DNA from: Nannocystis sp.
GTDB lineage: Bacteria; Myxococcota_A; Polyangia; Nannocystales; Nannocystaceae
Assembly (NCBI RefSeq): GCF_016714285.1
Contig: NZ_JADJNN010000019.1
Span: 62,001 to 126,000, forward strand
DNA: 64,000 bases
Direction of reading: 5' to 3'
The translations under genes were made by a program, and so were the position numbers. Positions 8,374 through 16,859 of the stretch are shown here, piece by piece. How positions within the stretch are numbered: the first letter of the stretch is position 1; each line of letters starts with the position of its first letter. The notes under the pieces were generated by a model, which did no database searches, had not been told where the DNA came from, and worked only from the letters and a program-made list of their open reading frames with translations.

Positions 8374-9711
8374 ATGCTAGAGACCCAGTCAGCGACCCAT
8401 CACCACCTCCCGATGTTTTGTGACCAATGCGAGCAGACCGCCCACGGGACCGGCTGCACCGAGCGCGGTGTATGCGGGAAAGACCCGGACATCGAGTCGC
8501 TGCAGAAGCTCCTGCTCTACGGGCTGAAGGGTATGGCCGCGTACAAGGCGCACGCGCGGCGGCTCGGCAAGACGGACCCGGAGGTCGAGGCGTTCATCGA
8601 GGAGGCGCTGTTCGCGACGATGACCAACGTGAACTTCGACCCCTCGGGGCTGCTCGATCTGGTGCTGCGCTGCGGGCAAATGAACTACCGGACGATGGAG
8701 CTGCTCAACGACGGTCATCTCGCGTGCTTCGGTCAACCGCAGATCCGCGAGGTGACGGAGGGGATCCAGGAGGGGCCGGGGATCCTGGTGACCGGTCACG
8801 ATCTGATGGACCTCATGCACGTCCTCGAACAGACCGCCGGGCGCGGGGTCAAGGTGTATACGCACGGCGAAATGCTGCCGGGACACATGTACCCGGAGCT
8901 GTTCAAGCATCCGCATCTGGCGGGCCATTACGGCGGCGCGTGGCAGAAGCAGCACCGGGAGTTTGAGCGCTTCGGTGGGCCGGTGATCGCCACCACCAAT
9001 TGTGTGCTGATCCCCGGTCGGCACAACACCTACCTCGACCGGCTGTACACGATCCGCGAGACCGGCGTCCCGGGGTCGCGGCGGGTCGTCGGCGACGACT
9101 TCGGGCCGGTGATCGCCCAGGCGCTCGAGATCGGCGGGCTGCAGCCGACGCCGACGCACCAGAGCAGCGTCGGGCACCACCACACGGTCGTGCTCGGGCT
9201 GGCGGACACGATCGTGGCGGCGGTCAAGCGCGGGGAGATCCGCCGATTCTTCGTGATCGGCGGTTGCGACGGCGCGGAGGCCGGGCGCAACTACTACTCG
9301 GACTTCGCCCACCACGCGCCGCAGGAGTCGGTGATCCTCACGCTCGGCTGCGGCAAGTTCCGGATCCGCGACCACGACTATGGCACCGTCGCTGGCCTGC
9401 CACGGCTGCTCGACCTCGGGCAATGCAATGACGCCTACGGGGCGATCCAGATCGCGTTGGCGCTGGCCAAGGCGTTCAATTGCGGGGTCAATGACCTACC
9501 TCTGACGCTGGTGATCTCGTGGTTTGAACAGAAGGCGGTCGCGGTGCTGCTGACGCTGCTGTACCTCGGAGTCACGAACATCCGGCTCGGGCCGAAGCTG
9601 CCTGCGTTTGTGACGCCCAATGTGCTCGCGCAGCTCCAGCAGAAATTCAAGCTCCAGGCGATCGGCAGCGACGGGGCGGCCGACGTCGGCGCCCTCATGG
9701 CGTTCGCATGA
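8374..9711 (+). CDS. hcp: Hybrid-cluster protein (Hcp), short class III-like form
   Basis: A 445-residue Hcp, a cytoplasmic Fe-S protein with NO reductase/hydroxylamine reductase activity involved in nitrosative-stress defence. The N-terminal cluster motif is FCDQC then x8-C-x5-C (about residues 13-30). The hybrid-cluster ligands are recognisable in order: His of VTGHDL, Glu of THGEML, Cys of ATTNCV, Cys of GGCDGA, Cys of LTLGCGKF, Cys of LGQCND, and Glu/Lys of WFEQKAV. The length is about 100 residues below the usual 540-550; class III Hcps lack an internal helical segment after the Cys motif while keeping the ligands, which matches. The ATG at 8374 follows GAGGAG (8362-8367) with 6-bp spacing. 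An NsrR-like operator precedes it. No Hcr reductase gene is adjacent, so the electron donor is unknown. Confidence 0.93.
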   Translation: MLETQSATHHHLPMFCDQCEQTAHGTGCTERGVCGKDPDIESLQKLLLYGLKGMAAYKAHARRLGKTDPEVEAFIEEALFATMTNVNFDPSGLLDLVLRCGQMNYRTMELLNDGHLACFGQPQIREVTEGIQEGPGILVTGHDLMDLMHVLEQTAGRGVKVYTHGEMLPGHMYPELFKHPHLAGHYGGAWQKQHREFERFGGPVIATTNCVLIPGRHNTYLDRLYTIRETGVPGSRRVVGDDFGPVIAQALEIGGLQPTPTHQSSVGHHHTVVLGLADTIVAAVKRGEIRRFFVIGGCDGAEAGRNYYSDFAHHAPQESVILTLGCGKFRIRDHDYGTVAGLPRLLDLGQCNDAYGAIQIALALAKAFNCGVNDLPLTLVISWFEQKAVAVLLTLLYLGVTNIRLGPKLPAFVTPNVLAQLQQKFKLQAIGSDGAADVGALMAFA

Positions 9712-9720
9712 GGCTTGCGA

Positions 9721-9827
9721 GCGGGGTGGCTTTCAGCGCCCTGCGGGCGGCGGCAGGGGCTTTCCTGGCAGGCGCAGCGTCGTCTTCTCGAAGGCCTTGA
9801 GCTCGCCGCCCTTCATGCCCGCGACGT
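9721..9827. repeat. Diverged direct repeat, copy B
   Basis: The partner of 7640-7713, in the same orientation. It starts about 10 bp after the hcp stop and covers the 3' end of the broken small gene read on the minus strand. It retains a central segment (about 9769-9799) missing from copy A. Together the copies bracket the CBS-hcp pair. Confidence 0.6.
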
Positions 9828-9938
9828 TGATGAGCGAGCGCGCGAGGTCGGGGCACCAGCTTGCGATCGAGCTCGGCTCGTACGCCGCGTCGTGCCGCCC
9901 CCGCCGAGCTTCGCTATCACGATGTGCACGGCAGACAT
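9733..9938 (-). pseudogene. Small frameshifted gene of about 70 codons
   Basis: Two frames on the minus strand appear to form one short gene. It begins MSAVHIVIAKLGG from an ATG at 9938, and after a shift in a G run (about 9896-9905) continues as HDAAYEPSSIASWCPDLARS, with LINVAGMKGGELKAFEKT and a Pro-rich tail to a TGA at 9733. Codon third positions are nearly all G or C in both parts, a strong coding signal in this genome, and the amino-acid composition is normal for a protein. I do not recognise the family. A one-base insertion would restore the frame. Part of the 3' end recurs, degraded, at 7640-7713. Confidence 0.45.
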
Positions 9939-10073
9939 GCGGGCGGACGGAGCCGCCTCGAACGCCGACCTGACCTTCGGGACATGGTCCTCGGCGGCGC
10001 TGTTTCGCGCGCGGGGCCGGCTCCCCGGAGGATCGGGCGCGAGGTATCCTGCGGCAGGAGCCGGGCCCCGCGG

Positions 10074-12978
10074 ATGTCTGTCGAAGCCTCATCGTCCTTG
10101 ACGCGCGTCGACACCGGGCTGGCGAACACGCAGCCCAAGCTCCCCGAGCCCGACGCCGAGATCCAGGCGATCGTCGGCGCCGGCAAGATCGGCCGCTACG
10201 TCGTCCTGCGCAAGCTCGGCGAGGGCGGCATGGGCGTGGTGTTCGCCGCCTACGACGACGAGCTCGAGCGCAAGGTAGCGATCAAGCTGCTGCACACCAC
10301 CTTCTCGGGCCAGCAACAGACGCTCGGTCAGCAGCGGCTGCGACGCGAGGCCCAGGCGATGGCCCGGCTGTCGCACCCGAACGTCGCCCAGATCTACGAG
10401 GTCGGCGACATCGGCTCCGCGGTGTTCATCGCCATGGAGTTCATCAGCGGCTGCAACCTGCGCGAGTGGCTGCGCCAGACGGAGCGCCCGTGGCGGACGA
10501 TCCTCGACGCGTACATGCAGGCCGGCCGCGGGCTGATGGCGGCCCACGCCGCGGGGATCATTCACCGCGACTTCAAGCCAGACAACGCGCTCATCGGCGA
10601 CGACGGCCGCGTCCGCGTCCTCGACTTCGGGCTCGCCCGCCCCGACGCGACGGCGAGCGACTCGCTGAGCAGCACGAGCACCTCGGGGGTGTTCCACAGC
10701 GTCGAGCTAACGCAGATGGGCTCCTTCGTCGGCACGCCCGCGTACATGGCCCCCGAACAGCTGCAGCGCCACCCGGCCGACGCGCAGAGCGATCAGTTCG
10801 GCTTCTGCGTCGCCCTGTTCGAGGCGCTCTACAGCTACCGGCCCTTCCTCGGCGCCGACACGGCCGAGCTCACCGACAACGTGCTGCACGGGCGCCTGAT
10901 CGATCCGCCGCGCGACAGCGACGTGCCCGGCTGGATCCACCAGGTGCTGCTGCGAGGGCTCGCGCTGGCGCCGGAGCAGCGCTACCCGGACATGGCCGCG
11001 CTGCTGCAGGCGCTGAGCGACGACCCGGCGATCGCACGCCGACGCCGGCTCGGCATCGCCGCGATCGTGCTCGCCGCGGGGCTCGCGGGCGGGGGCGGCT
11101 ACGCGATCAACGAGCTGCGCGCCGAGCCGGCCCCGACCTGCACCGGCGGCGAGGAGCGCCTGGCCGGCGTGTGGGACCCTGCCACCAGCGAGCGCGTGCA
11201 CGCGGCCCTGACCAGCGCCGCGACGACCTACGCCGAGTACGTCGCGACCCAGGTCGACGCGCGCCTCGGCAGCTACGCGGCGGCGTGGTCGGGGATGCAT
11301 CGCGACGCCTGCGAGACCCACCAGCGCGGCGAGCAATCGGACGCGCTCTACGACCTGCGGATGGCCTGCCTCGACGATCGCCGCACGGCCCTCAGCGCGC
11401 TCGTCGAGGTGCTCGCGGCGGCCGACGCATCGGTGGTGGAGAAGGCGGTGCAGGCCGCCGATCGCCTGCCGCTGCTCGGGCGCTGCGCCGACGCCAGCGC
11501 ATTGCTGGCCCAGGTCCCGCCGCCGGACGATCCGCAGGTCGCGCGCGCCGTCGAGGCGCTGGACGTGAAGCTGGCGCAGGCGCGGGCGCGGTCCGAGGTC
11601 GGGCAGTACCAGGCCGCCCTGCGCGAGACGCAGCCGCTGCTCAGCGAGGCCGAGAGCCTCGGCTACGGCCCGACGCTGGCCGCGGCGCTGCGCCTGGAGG
11701 GGCTGATCCAGGACGTGCTCGGCGAGTACGGGGCCTCCAGGGCGCGCGCTGCTGCGGGCCGTGACGACGGCCGACGGCGCCGGCGACGACGACGAGCGGG
11801 CCTCCGCGACGACCGACCTGGTCCGCGCCATCGGCATGCGCCAGGCCCGCTTCGATGAGGGCCTCCGCGTCGCCGAGCTGGCCCGCGGGAACGTGTCACG
11901 CCTGCCCGACCGCCGCGGCCACGAGGCGCGGCTCGAGACCCGCGTCGGCGAGATCCTGCTGCAACGCCGCGACTTCGACGCGGCCGAGCGCCACATCGAT
12001 CGCGCCATGGAACTCAACGCCGAGCTGTACGGTGAGGCCTCGACGGTCTACGCCGCGGCCGTCAACATCCGGGCGACCCTCCACTTCCTCGGCGCCAAGT
12101 GGCCCGAGGCGCTGAAGGAGTACCAGCGGGTCGCCGCGATCTACGAGCAGGCCTACGGCCCGAGCCACCCGCTGCTGGGCAACGTGCTCAACAACATCGG
12201 CGCGGTCCAGCTCTCGCAATTCGACTACAGCGGGGCCGAGGCGACCTACACGCGGGCGCTCGAGATCCTCCGCGGCGCCCACGGCCCCAATCACCCGGCC
12301 CTCGCCACGGTCTACGCGAACCTCGGCATGATCGCCCTGGCGCAGGCCCAGTTCCCGCGGGCGATCGAGGAGCTGCGCCGGGCCCTCGCGGTCTACGAGG
12401 GCTCGCTCCCGGCCAACCATCCGGACATCGGCGACGCCCTGCTCGAGCTCGGCAACGGCTACCTGAGCGCGGGCCAGCATGCCGAGGCGGAGCAGACCTA
12501 CGCGCGCGCGCTGGCCGTGTACCTGCAGTCGTTCGGCGTCGGCCACGAGCGAGCCACCCTCGTCCTCGCCAGGCTGGGGATGGCCCAGCTGCGCGGTGGA
12601 CGGCGTGACGACGCGGCCCTCAGCTTCCAGCGGGCGCTCACGGAGTTTCGCGGCGACGCCAGCGACCCCGTCCTCGGCTTCCCGCACGCCGGCCTTGGCC
12701 AGCTCCGTCTGGACGAGGGCAACTACGCGGCCGCGGCGACCGAGCTCGAGACGGCCCTCGAGCGGCTGGGCCGGAGCCCGACGGCGGGCCCGCACGACCG
12801 CGCCGAGGTGCAGTTCGCGCTGGCCCGGGCGCTGCTTGGCCGGGACCCGACGAGCGCGACGCGGGCCCGACCGCTTGCGATCGAGGCCCGCGCCGGCTTC
12901 CTGCAGTTTGGCGCCGCGTATGCGGGCGCCGTGGCGGAGATCGACGCCTGGACGGCCCGCCTCCCGCCCACGCCGTGA
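10074..12978 (+). CDS. Receptor-type Ser/Thr protein kinase with TPR tail, split by one frameshift
   Basis: A Hanks-type kinase of about 968 residues if the frame is restored. The kinase domain (about residues 40-310) has the glycine loop LGEGGMGVV, Lys in KVAIKLL, catalytic loop HRDFKPDN, DFGLA, and APE-equivalent YMAPEQ. A single transmembrane helix follows (IAAIVLAAGLAGGGGYAI, about 328-345), then an extracytoplasmic region with a Cys-containing GVWDP segment, and about eight TPR units with the pattern typical of kinesin-light-chain-like TPRs (HPLLGNVLNNIG, HPALATVYANLG). The kinase frame runs to a stop at 11858 while TPR coding continues in another frame from about 11750 to 12978; the break lies between about 11733 and 11755, in a GC-dinucleotide-rich stretch. 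It needs one extra or two missing bases to explain. Substrate and signal are unknown. Two sister kinases lie at 21.9 and 41.0 kb. Confidence 0.85.
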
Positions 12979-13371
12979 CTACGGCTTCGCCACGATGACC
13001 TTGGCGATGTCATTCGACAGCCCGCTGCAGCGGAGCGAGGCGAAGTTTGGCAAGTCGCCCGTGAGCAGCACCGGCGGATCCTGCTGGTCCACCAGCAGGT
13101 ACTTCGACTCGTGCGTGAGGCACGGCGGAACCGGGGCGTCGTGGGCCTTGCACGCGTCCAGCAGCAGCATGCCGGTCTCGCACTCACACTCGATCGGCGG
13201 GAAGAAACAGCCCGGGCCCATCGCCGCGGCATTGAGCGTGCTGGGGCCCCAGCCGAAGCCGCCGCCCAGGGTGATGATCACCCGGCCGGGAAAGATGTAG
13301 TTGGCGAGCACCGAGCCGCTGGCGGCGACACCGGTCAGGACGAGCGCAGAGATGAAGATCAGTTTTCGCAT
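12979..13371 (-). CDS. Small secreted Cys-containing protein
   Basis: A 130-residue exported protein of unknown family. The N-terminus MRKLIFISALVLTGVAASGSVLA is a classic Sec signal peptide with an Ala-x-Ala-like cleavage site. The mature part is short and has six Cys (GCFFPPIECECETG, DACKAHD, PPCLTH, LRCSG), which suggests disulphide bonds in the periplasm or outside the cell. I chose the start at the Met immediately before the signal peptide, preceded by a G-rich stretch (GGGGGG); an upstream ATG would add 11 residues. The stop codon abuts the stop of the convergent kinase gene with no spacer. Confidence 0.75.
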   Translation of the reverse strand: MRKLIFISALVLTGVAASGSVLANYIFPGRVIITLGGGFGWGPSTLNAAAMGPGCFFPPIECECETGMLLLDACKAHDAPVPPCLTHESKYLLVDQQDPPVLLTGDLPNFASLRCSGLSNDIAKVIVAKP

Positions 13372-13602
13372 TGGAACCCCCCCATGAGACAAACCCAGCA
13401 TCACGGATAGAGAAATGCGGCCCCGCAGTCAATGCCTATTGCTGCGCGCAGCGGCCGTGAGGGCCATGTAGGCCCGTCCCTCCCGTCCGCAGCTGCGGCA
13501 GTCCACTGGCACATCGGCGACCCCCGGGACGTCTCCGGGCGCCGCAGTCAGCCACGCGACTCGGACCTTGTCCGCCCGCGGGAGCCGGTTACCATCGTCG
13601 CC

Positions 13603-15018
13603 GTGGCTACGCCGGCGCAGACAGGGGACGAGCGCCAGGCGCCCCCGTGGGCCTGCGCCGCTGCCATCGCAGTGGGCGCGCTGGTCGTGGTGCTGGACTC
13701 GCCGTCGCCGTGGCCGAGCGCGGGCCTCGGCCTCGCCAGCGTCGCCCTCCAGCTCGCCGCCGGGAAGCTGGTCACGCGCATGCGCGTGGCCCGGCAGACC
13801 GCGGGGGAGCTCACGGCCGCGACGGTCGCCGCGCTGCTGCTCGCGGGCTCGGTCGCCACCGCGGGCCTCGGTGTGCCGGTCGTGATCCTCGCGGGCGCGG
13901 TCCTCGTCGGCCAGGCGGCCCTCTGCTCGATCTGGCAGACCTCGGCGCTCGCGGTGGTGCTCGGGGCCGCGGCGGTCGCGGTGACCGGCGCCATGGTCGG
14001 GGCCCCCGGGATGGCCGCAGCCGGCGCGGCGCTGGGCCTGGCGGCGCTGGGCCTCGCCTGCACCACCCTGCTCATCCAGCACCAGCAGCAGCGCTCGAGC
14101 TTGCTGCGGCAGATGCGGCGCATGCAGGGCGACCTGCAGAGCCACCACAGCGTCGAGCAGGAGCTGCGGGCCACCCACGACACCCTCGAGCGCAAGGCGA
14201 TCCTGCTGAGCGAGGGCAACCGGCGGATGGAGCGGGAGGTCGAGGCCCGGCGCTGGGCCGAGGAGAAGGCGCTCGAGGTGGCGCGGGTCAAGGACTCCTT
14301 CCTGCACATCGTCAGCCACGAGCTGCGCACCCCGCTCAACGCGGTGATCGGCTACACCGAGATCCTGCTCGAGGAGGACCCCGAGCTGCGCCTGCGCGAG
14401 GTCCGGGGCGAGCACGAGAAGATCCACGTCTCGGCGCATCGTCTGCTCGAGATGATCGACGACCTGCTCGACCTCGCCAAGATCGAGGCCGGCAAGTCGA
14501 CCGTCGCCGACGAGAGCGTCGAGGTCGCGGCGCTCGCCGAGCACGTGCTCGCGGCGGTCGCCGTGGCGGCCGAGGGCAACCGCAACACCCTGCGGCTGCG
14601 CTGCGAGGACAACTTGCCGCCGCTGCACACCGACCGCGCCAAGCTGCGGCGGATCCTCGTGCACCTGCTCGGCAACGCCTGCAAGTTCACGCGCGACGGC
14701 GTCGTCCGCCTCAACGTCCGCGTCGACCGCGAGGTCCGGCCCTGCTTCATCTTCGAGGTCAGCGACACCGGCATCGGCATGGACGCCGAGACCCTGCAGC
14801 GGATCTTCGCCCCCTTCGTCCTCGCGGATGCCTCGACCACCCGCCGCTACGACGGCACCGGCCTCGGCCTGGCGATCTGCGGCCACTACTGCGCGATGCT
14901 GGGCGGCGAGATCGCGGCGACCAGCGTCGTCGGCCAGGGCTCGACCTTCACCGTGCGCCTGCCCGCGACCCGCGTCGATCCCCGCGCGGCCGGGGTCATC
15001 GTGCACTCGACCTTCTAG
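13603..15018 (+). CDS. Membrane sensor histidine kinase
   Basis: A protein of about 471 residues. The N-terminal third (about residues 15-165) is hydrophobic with four to six transmembrane segments and no periplasmic domain, so it probably senses a membrane or intramembrane signal. A coiled coil (QQQRSSLLRQM to EEKALEVARVK) connects it to a HisKA domain with phospho-His in IVSHELRTPLNAVIGY and a HATPase domain with the N box (LLGNACKFT), G1 box (VSDTGIGMD) and G2 box (YDGTGLGLAI). No receiver domain is fused and no response regulator is adjacent, so this is an orphan kinase. The start is uncertain: I used the GTG at 13603, because the upstream in-frame residues (from 13432) look non-coding. 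Confidence 0.85.
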   Translation: MATPAQTGDERQAPPWACAAAIAVGALVVVLDSPSPWPSAGLGLASVALQLAAGKLVTRMRVARQTAGELTAATVAALLLAGSVATAGLGVPVVILAGAVLVGQAALCSIWQTSALAVVLGAAAVAVTGAMVGAPGMAAAGAALGLAALGLACTTLLIQHQQQRSSLLRQMRRMQGDLQSHHSVEQELRATHDTLERKAILLSEGNRRMEREVEARRWAEEKALEVARVKDSFLHIVSHELRTPLNAVIGYTEILLEEDPELRLREVRGEHEKIHVSAHRLLEMIDDLLDLAKIEAGKSTVADESVEVAALAEHVLAAVAVAAEGNRNTLRLRCEDNLPPLHTDRAKLRRILVHLLGNACKFTRDGVVRLNVRVDREVRPCFIFEVSDTGIGMDAETLQRIFAPFVLADASTTRRYDGTGLGLAICGHYCAMLGGEIAATSVVGQGSTFTVRLPATRVDPRAAGVIVHSTF

Positions 15019-15030
15019 CGCGGACCCGGC

Positions 15031-15144
15031 GACGCGACCGTCGAGCGGTCCGATGTCCGGGTGGTCCAGAAGCTCCTGGGCCACGCGGGCATCGCGACCA
15101 CCGCGCAGTACCTGCGCCACGCGAATGCCGGCCAGCGGCCTGCC
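15031..15144 (+). pseudogene. Tyrosine-recombinase (integrase) C-terminal remnant
   Basis: Translated in the same frame as the preceding kinase, past its stop codon, this stretch reads DVRVVQKLLGHAGIATTAQY and then LRHANAG. This is the signature of phage-type tyrosine recombinases, LGHxxIxTTxxY, with the second catalytic His and the nucleophilic Tyr. Only this tail survives; there is no upstream catalytic Arg region and no start. It looks like the residue of an integrated element. Confidence 0.65.
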
Positions 15145-15227
15145 AGCCCGTATATAGTCGACGCTTCGTGGGGCGGTTGGTCGCTCCCGCGGTGTGACAG
15201 TGGATGGGTAGCCCTGGAGTTCTGGAT

Positions 15228-16781
15228 ATGAAACGACCGCTCTTGTTCCTCCTCGCGTTCGCCTTGGGTCCTGCCATCGGCGGCTGCAGCGACGACTCGC
15301 CGGCCACGACCACCACCGAGGCGACGGGCTCGGCGAGCACCAGCGGCTCGACGACCGCCGTGATCGACACGACCGGAGGCGTGACCAGCGAGCCGACCAC
15401 GACGATCGACTCCTCGGTGCCGATGACGACCACCGACTCGAGCACCGACGCGCCGACCAGCGGATCGTCGGGCGAGTCGACCGGCGCCGCGCCGGTGTGT
15501 GGCGACGGCGTGGTCGGCGGCGACGAGGCCTGCGACGACGCCGGCGAGTCGGCGGCCTGCAACGCCGACTGCACCGTGGCCGTGTGCGGCGACGCCCAGC
15601 TCAACGCCGCTGCGGGCGAGGAGTGCGACGACGGCAACGACGTCGACACCGACAATTGCGTGGCCGGCTGCAAGAACGCGACCTGCGGCGATGGCTTCGT
15701 CTTCCCCGACAACGAGGGCTGCGACGACGGCAACCAGGTCGACGACGACGCCTGCTCCAACACCTGCGCGCTGGCGTCGTGCGGCGACAAGATCGTGCAG
15801 ATGGGCGAGGACTGCGACGACGGCAACATGGACGACACCGACGCCTGCCTCCAGACCTGCGTCAAGGCCTCGTGCGGCGACGGGGCGATCCAGGCCGGCG
15901 TCGAGACCTGCGACGACAGCGGCGAGTCCCTGACCTGCGACCTCGACTGTACGGCGGCGATGTGCGGCGACGGCGTGATCAACATGACCGCCAAGGAGAC
16001 CTGCGACGACAAGGTCGAGTCGAAGCTCTGCGACACCGACTGCACCGCGGCGACGTGCGGCGACAGCAAGGTCAACATGACCGCCGGCGAGGCCTGCGAC
16101 GACGGCAACATGGTCGACACCGACGCCTGCGTGATGGGCTGCAAGGCCGCGAAGTGCGGCGACGGCTTCGTCCAGGCCAACGTCGAGGCCTGCGACGACG
16201 GCAACATGGTCGACAACGACGCCTGCACGAACGCGTGCAAGCTCAACCAGAACCTCAGCTGCCAGGCCGGCGCGGTCGAGAAGAGCGTCTCGCCGGGCGG
16301 CACGATGAAGGTCTGCGACCACCCCAACAACACCGTGTGCGAGCAGGATCAGGAGACCCTGTGCCCGGTCAACTGGCACCTGTGCTCGCTCAAGGAGTTC
16401 AACAACCGCAACGCCAACTGGAACTACGCGGTCGGCAGCAACAACCCCAACCCGGTCGTCGTCGGCGAGATCTACTGCCGCAACGGTAACAGCGGCGCCG
16501 GGCACATCACCCTCGGGCCGTACGGGATCAACAACCTCGGCACGGACTCGACCTTCAACTGCGGCTACGGCAGCTCGCGCCCGAACTCGTGCCCGGCCAA
16601 CTACGGCTGCAACGAGCTGTTCGTGGAGGCGCTGTGCTGCTCGCCGAACCCGAAGTGCGGCAACGGTGCGGTCGACGACGTCGAGGAGGAGTGCGACGAC
16701 GGCAACAACGTCGAGACCGACGACTGCCTGAACTCGTGCACCTGGCGCCTGCCGAGCGCGCACGGGATCGGCGGCTGCTAG
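15228..16781 (+). CDS. Lipoprotein with myxobacterial Cys-rich (DUF4215-type) repeats
   Basis: A 517-residue surface lipoprotein. The signal peptide MKRPLLFLLAFALGPAIGGC ends in a lipobox Cys (residue 20). A Ser/Thr/Gly linker (about 21-85) follows. Then come about nine copies of a 30-40-residue disulphide-rich repeat of the form CGDGxxxxxExCDDGNxxDxDxCxxxC, the Myxococcus cysteine-rich repeat (DUF4215). A Trp- and Asn-rich segment near residues 350-470 (NWHLCSLKEFNNRN) interrupts them before one last repeat. An SD-like CTGGAG lies 8 bp before the ATG at 15228. The repeats are thought to make rigid extracellular stalks; adhesion or signalling at the cell surface is plausible but unproven. A GC stem-loop follows the stop. 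Confidence 0.88.
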   Translation: MKRPLLFLLAFALGPAIGGCSDDSPATTTTEATGSASTSGSTTAVIDTTGGVTSEPTTTIDSSVPMTTTDSSTDAPTSGSSGESTGAAPVCGDGVVGGDEACDDAGESAACNADCTVAVCGDAQLNAAAGEECDDGNDVDTDNCVAGCKNATCGDGFVFPDNEGCDDGNQVDDDACSNTCALASCGDKIVQMGEDCDDGNMDDTDACLQTCVKASCGDGAIQAGVETCDDSGESLTCDLDCTAAMCGDGVINMTAKETCDDKVESKLCDTDCTAATCGDSKVNMTAGEACDDGNMVDTDACVMGCKAAKCGDGFVQANVEACDDGNMVDNDACTNACKLNQNLSCQAGAVEKSVSPGGTMKVCDHPNNTVCEQDQETLCPVNWHLCSLKEFNNRNANWNYAVGSNNPNPVVVGEIYCRNGNSGAGHITLGPYGINNLGTDSTFNCGYGSSRPNSCPANYGCNELFVEALCCSPNPKCGNGAVDDVEEECDDGNNVETDDCLNSCTWRLPSAHGIGGC

Positions 16782-16815
16782 ACCGCCGCCCGCTCGCTCG
16801 TCGTCACGTCCCCGC

Positions 16816-16838
16816 AGCCGCGGCGCAACGCCGCGGCT
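16816..16838. terminator. GC-rich stem-loop between convergent genes
   Basis: A perfect 10-bp stem (AGCCGCGGCG and its complement) around a CAA loop lies between the convergent stops at 16781 and 16860. There is no T tract, so it may act as a bidirectional Rho-assisted terminator or an mRNA-stabilising hairpin. Confidence 0.5.
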
Positions 16839-16859
16839 CCGGCCGCTGCTAGCTCGGTA

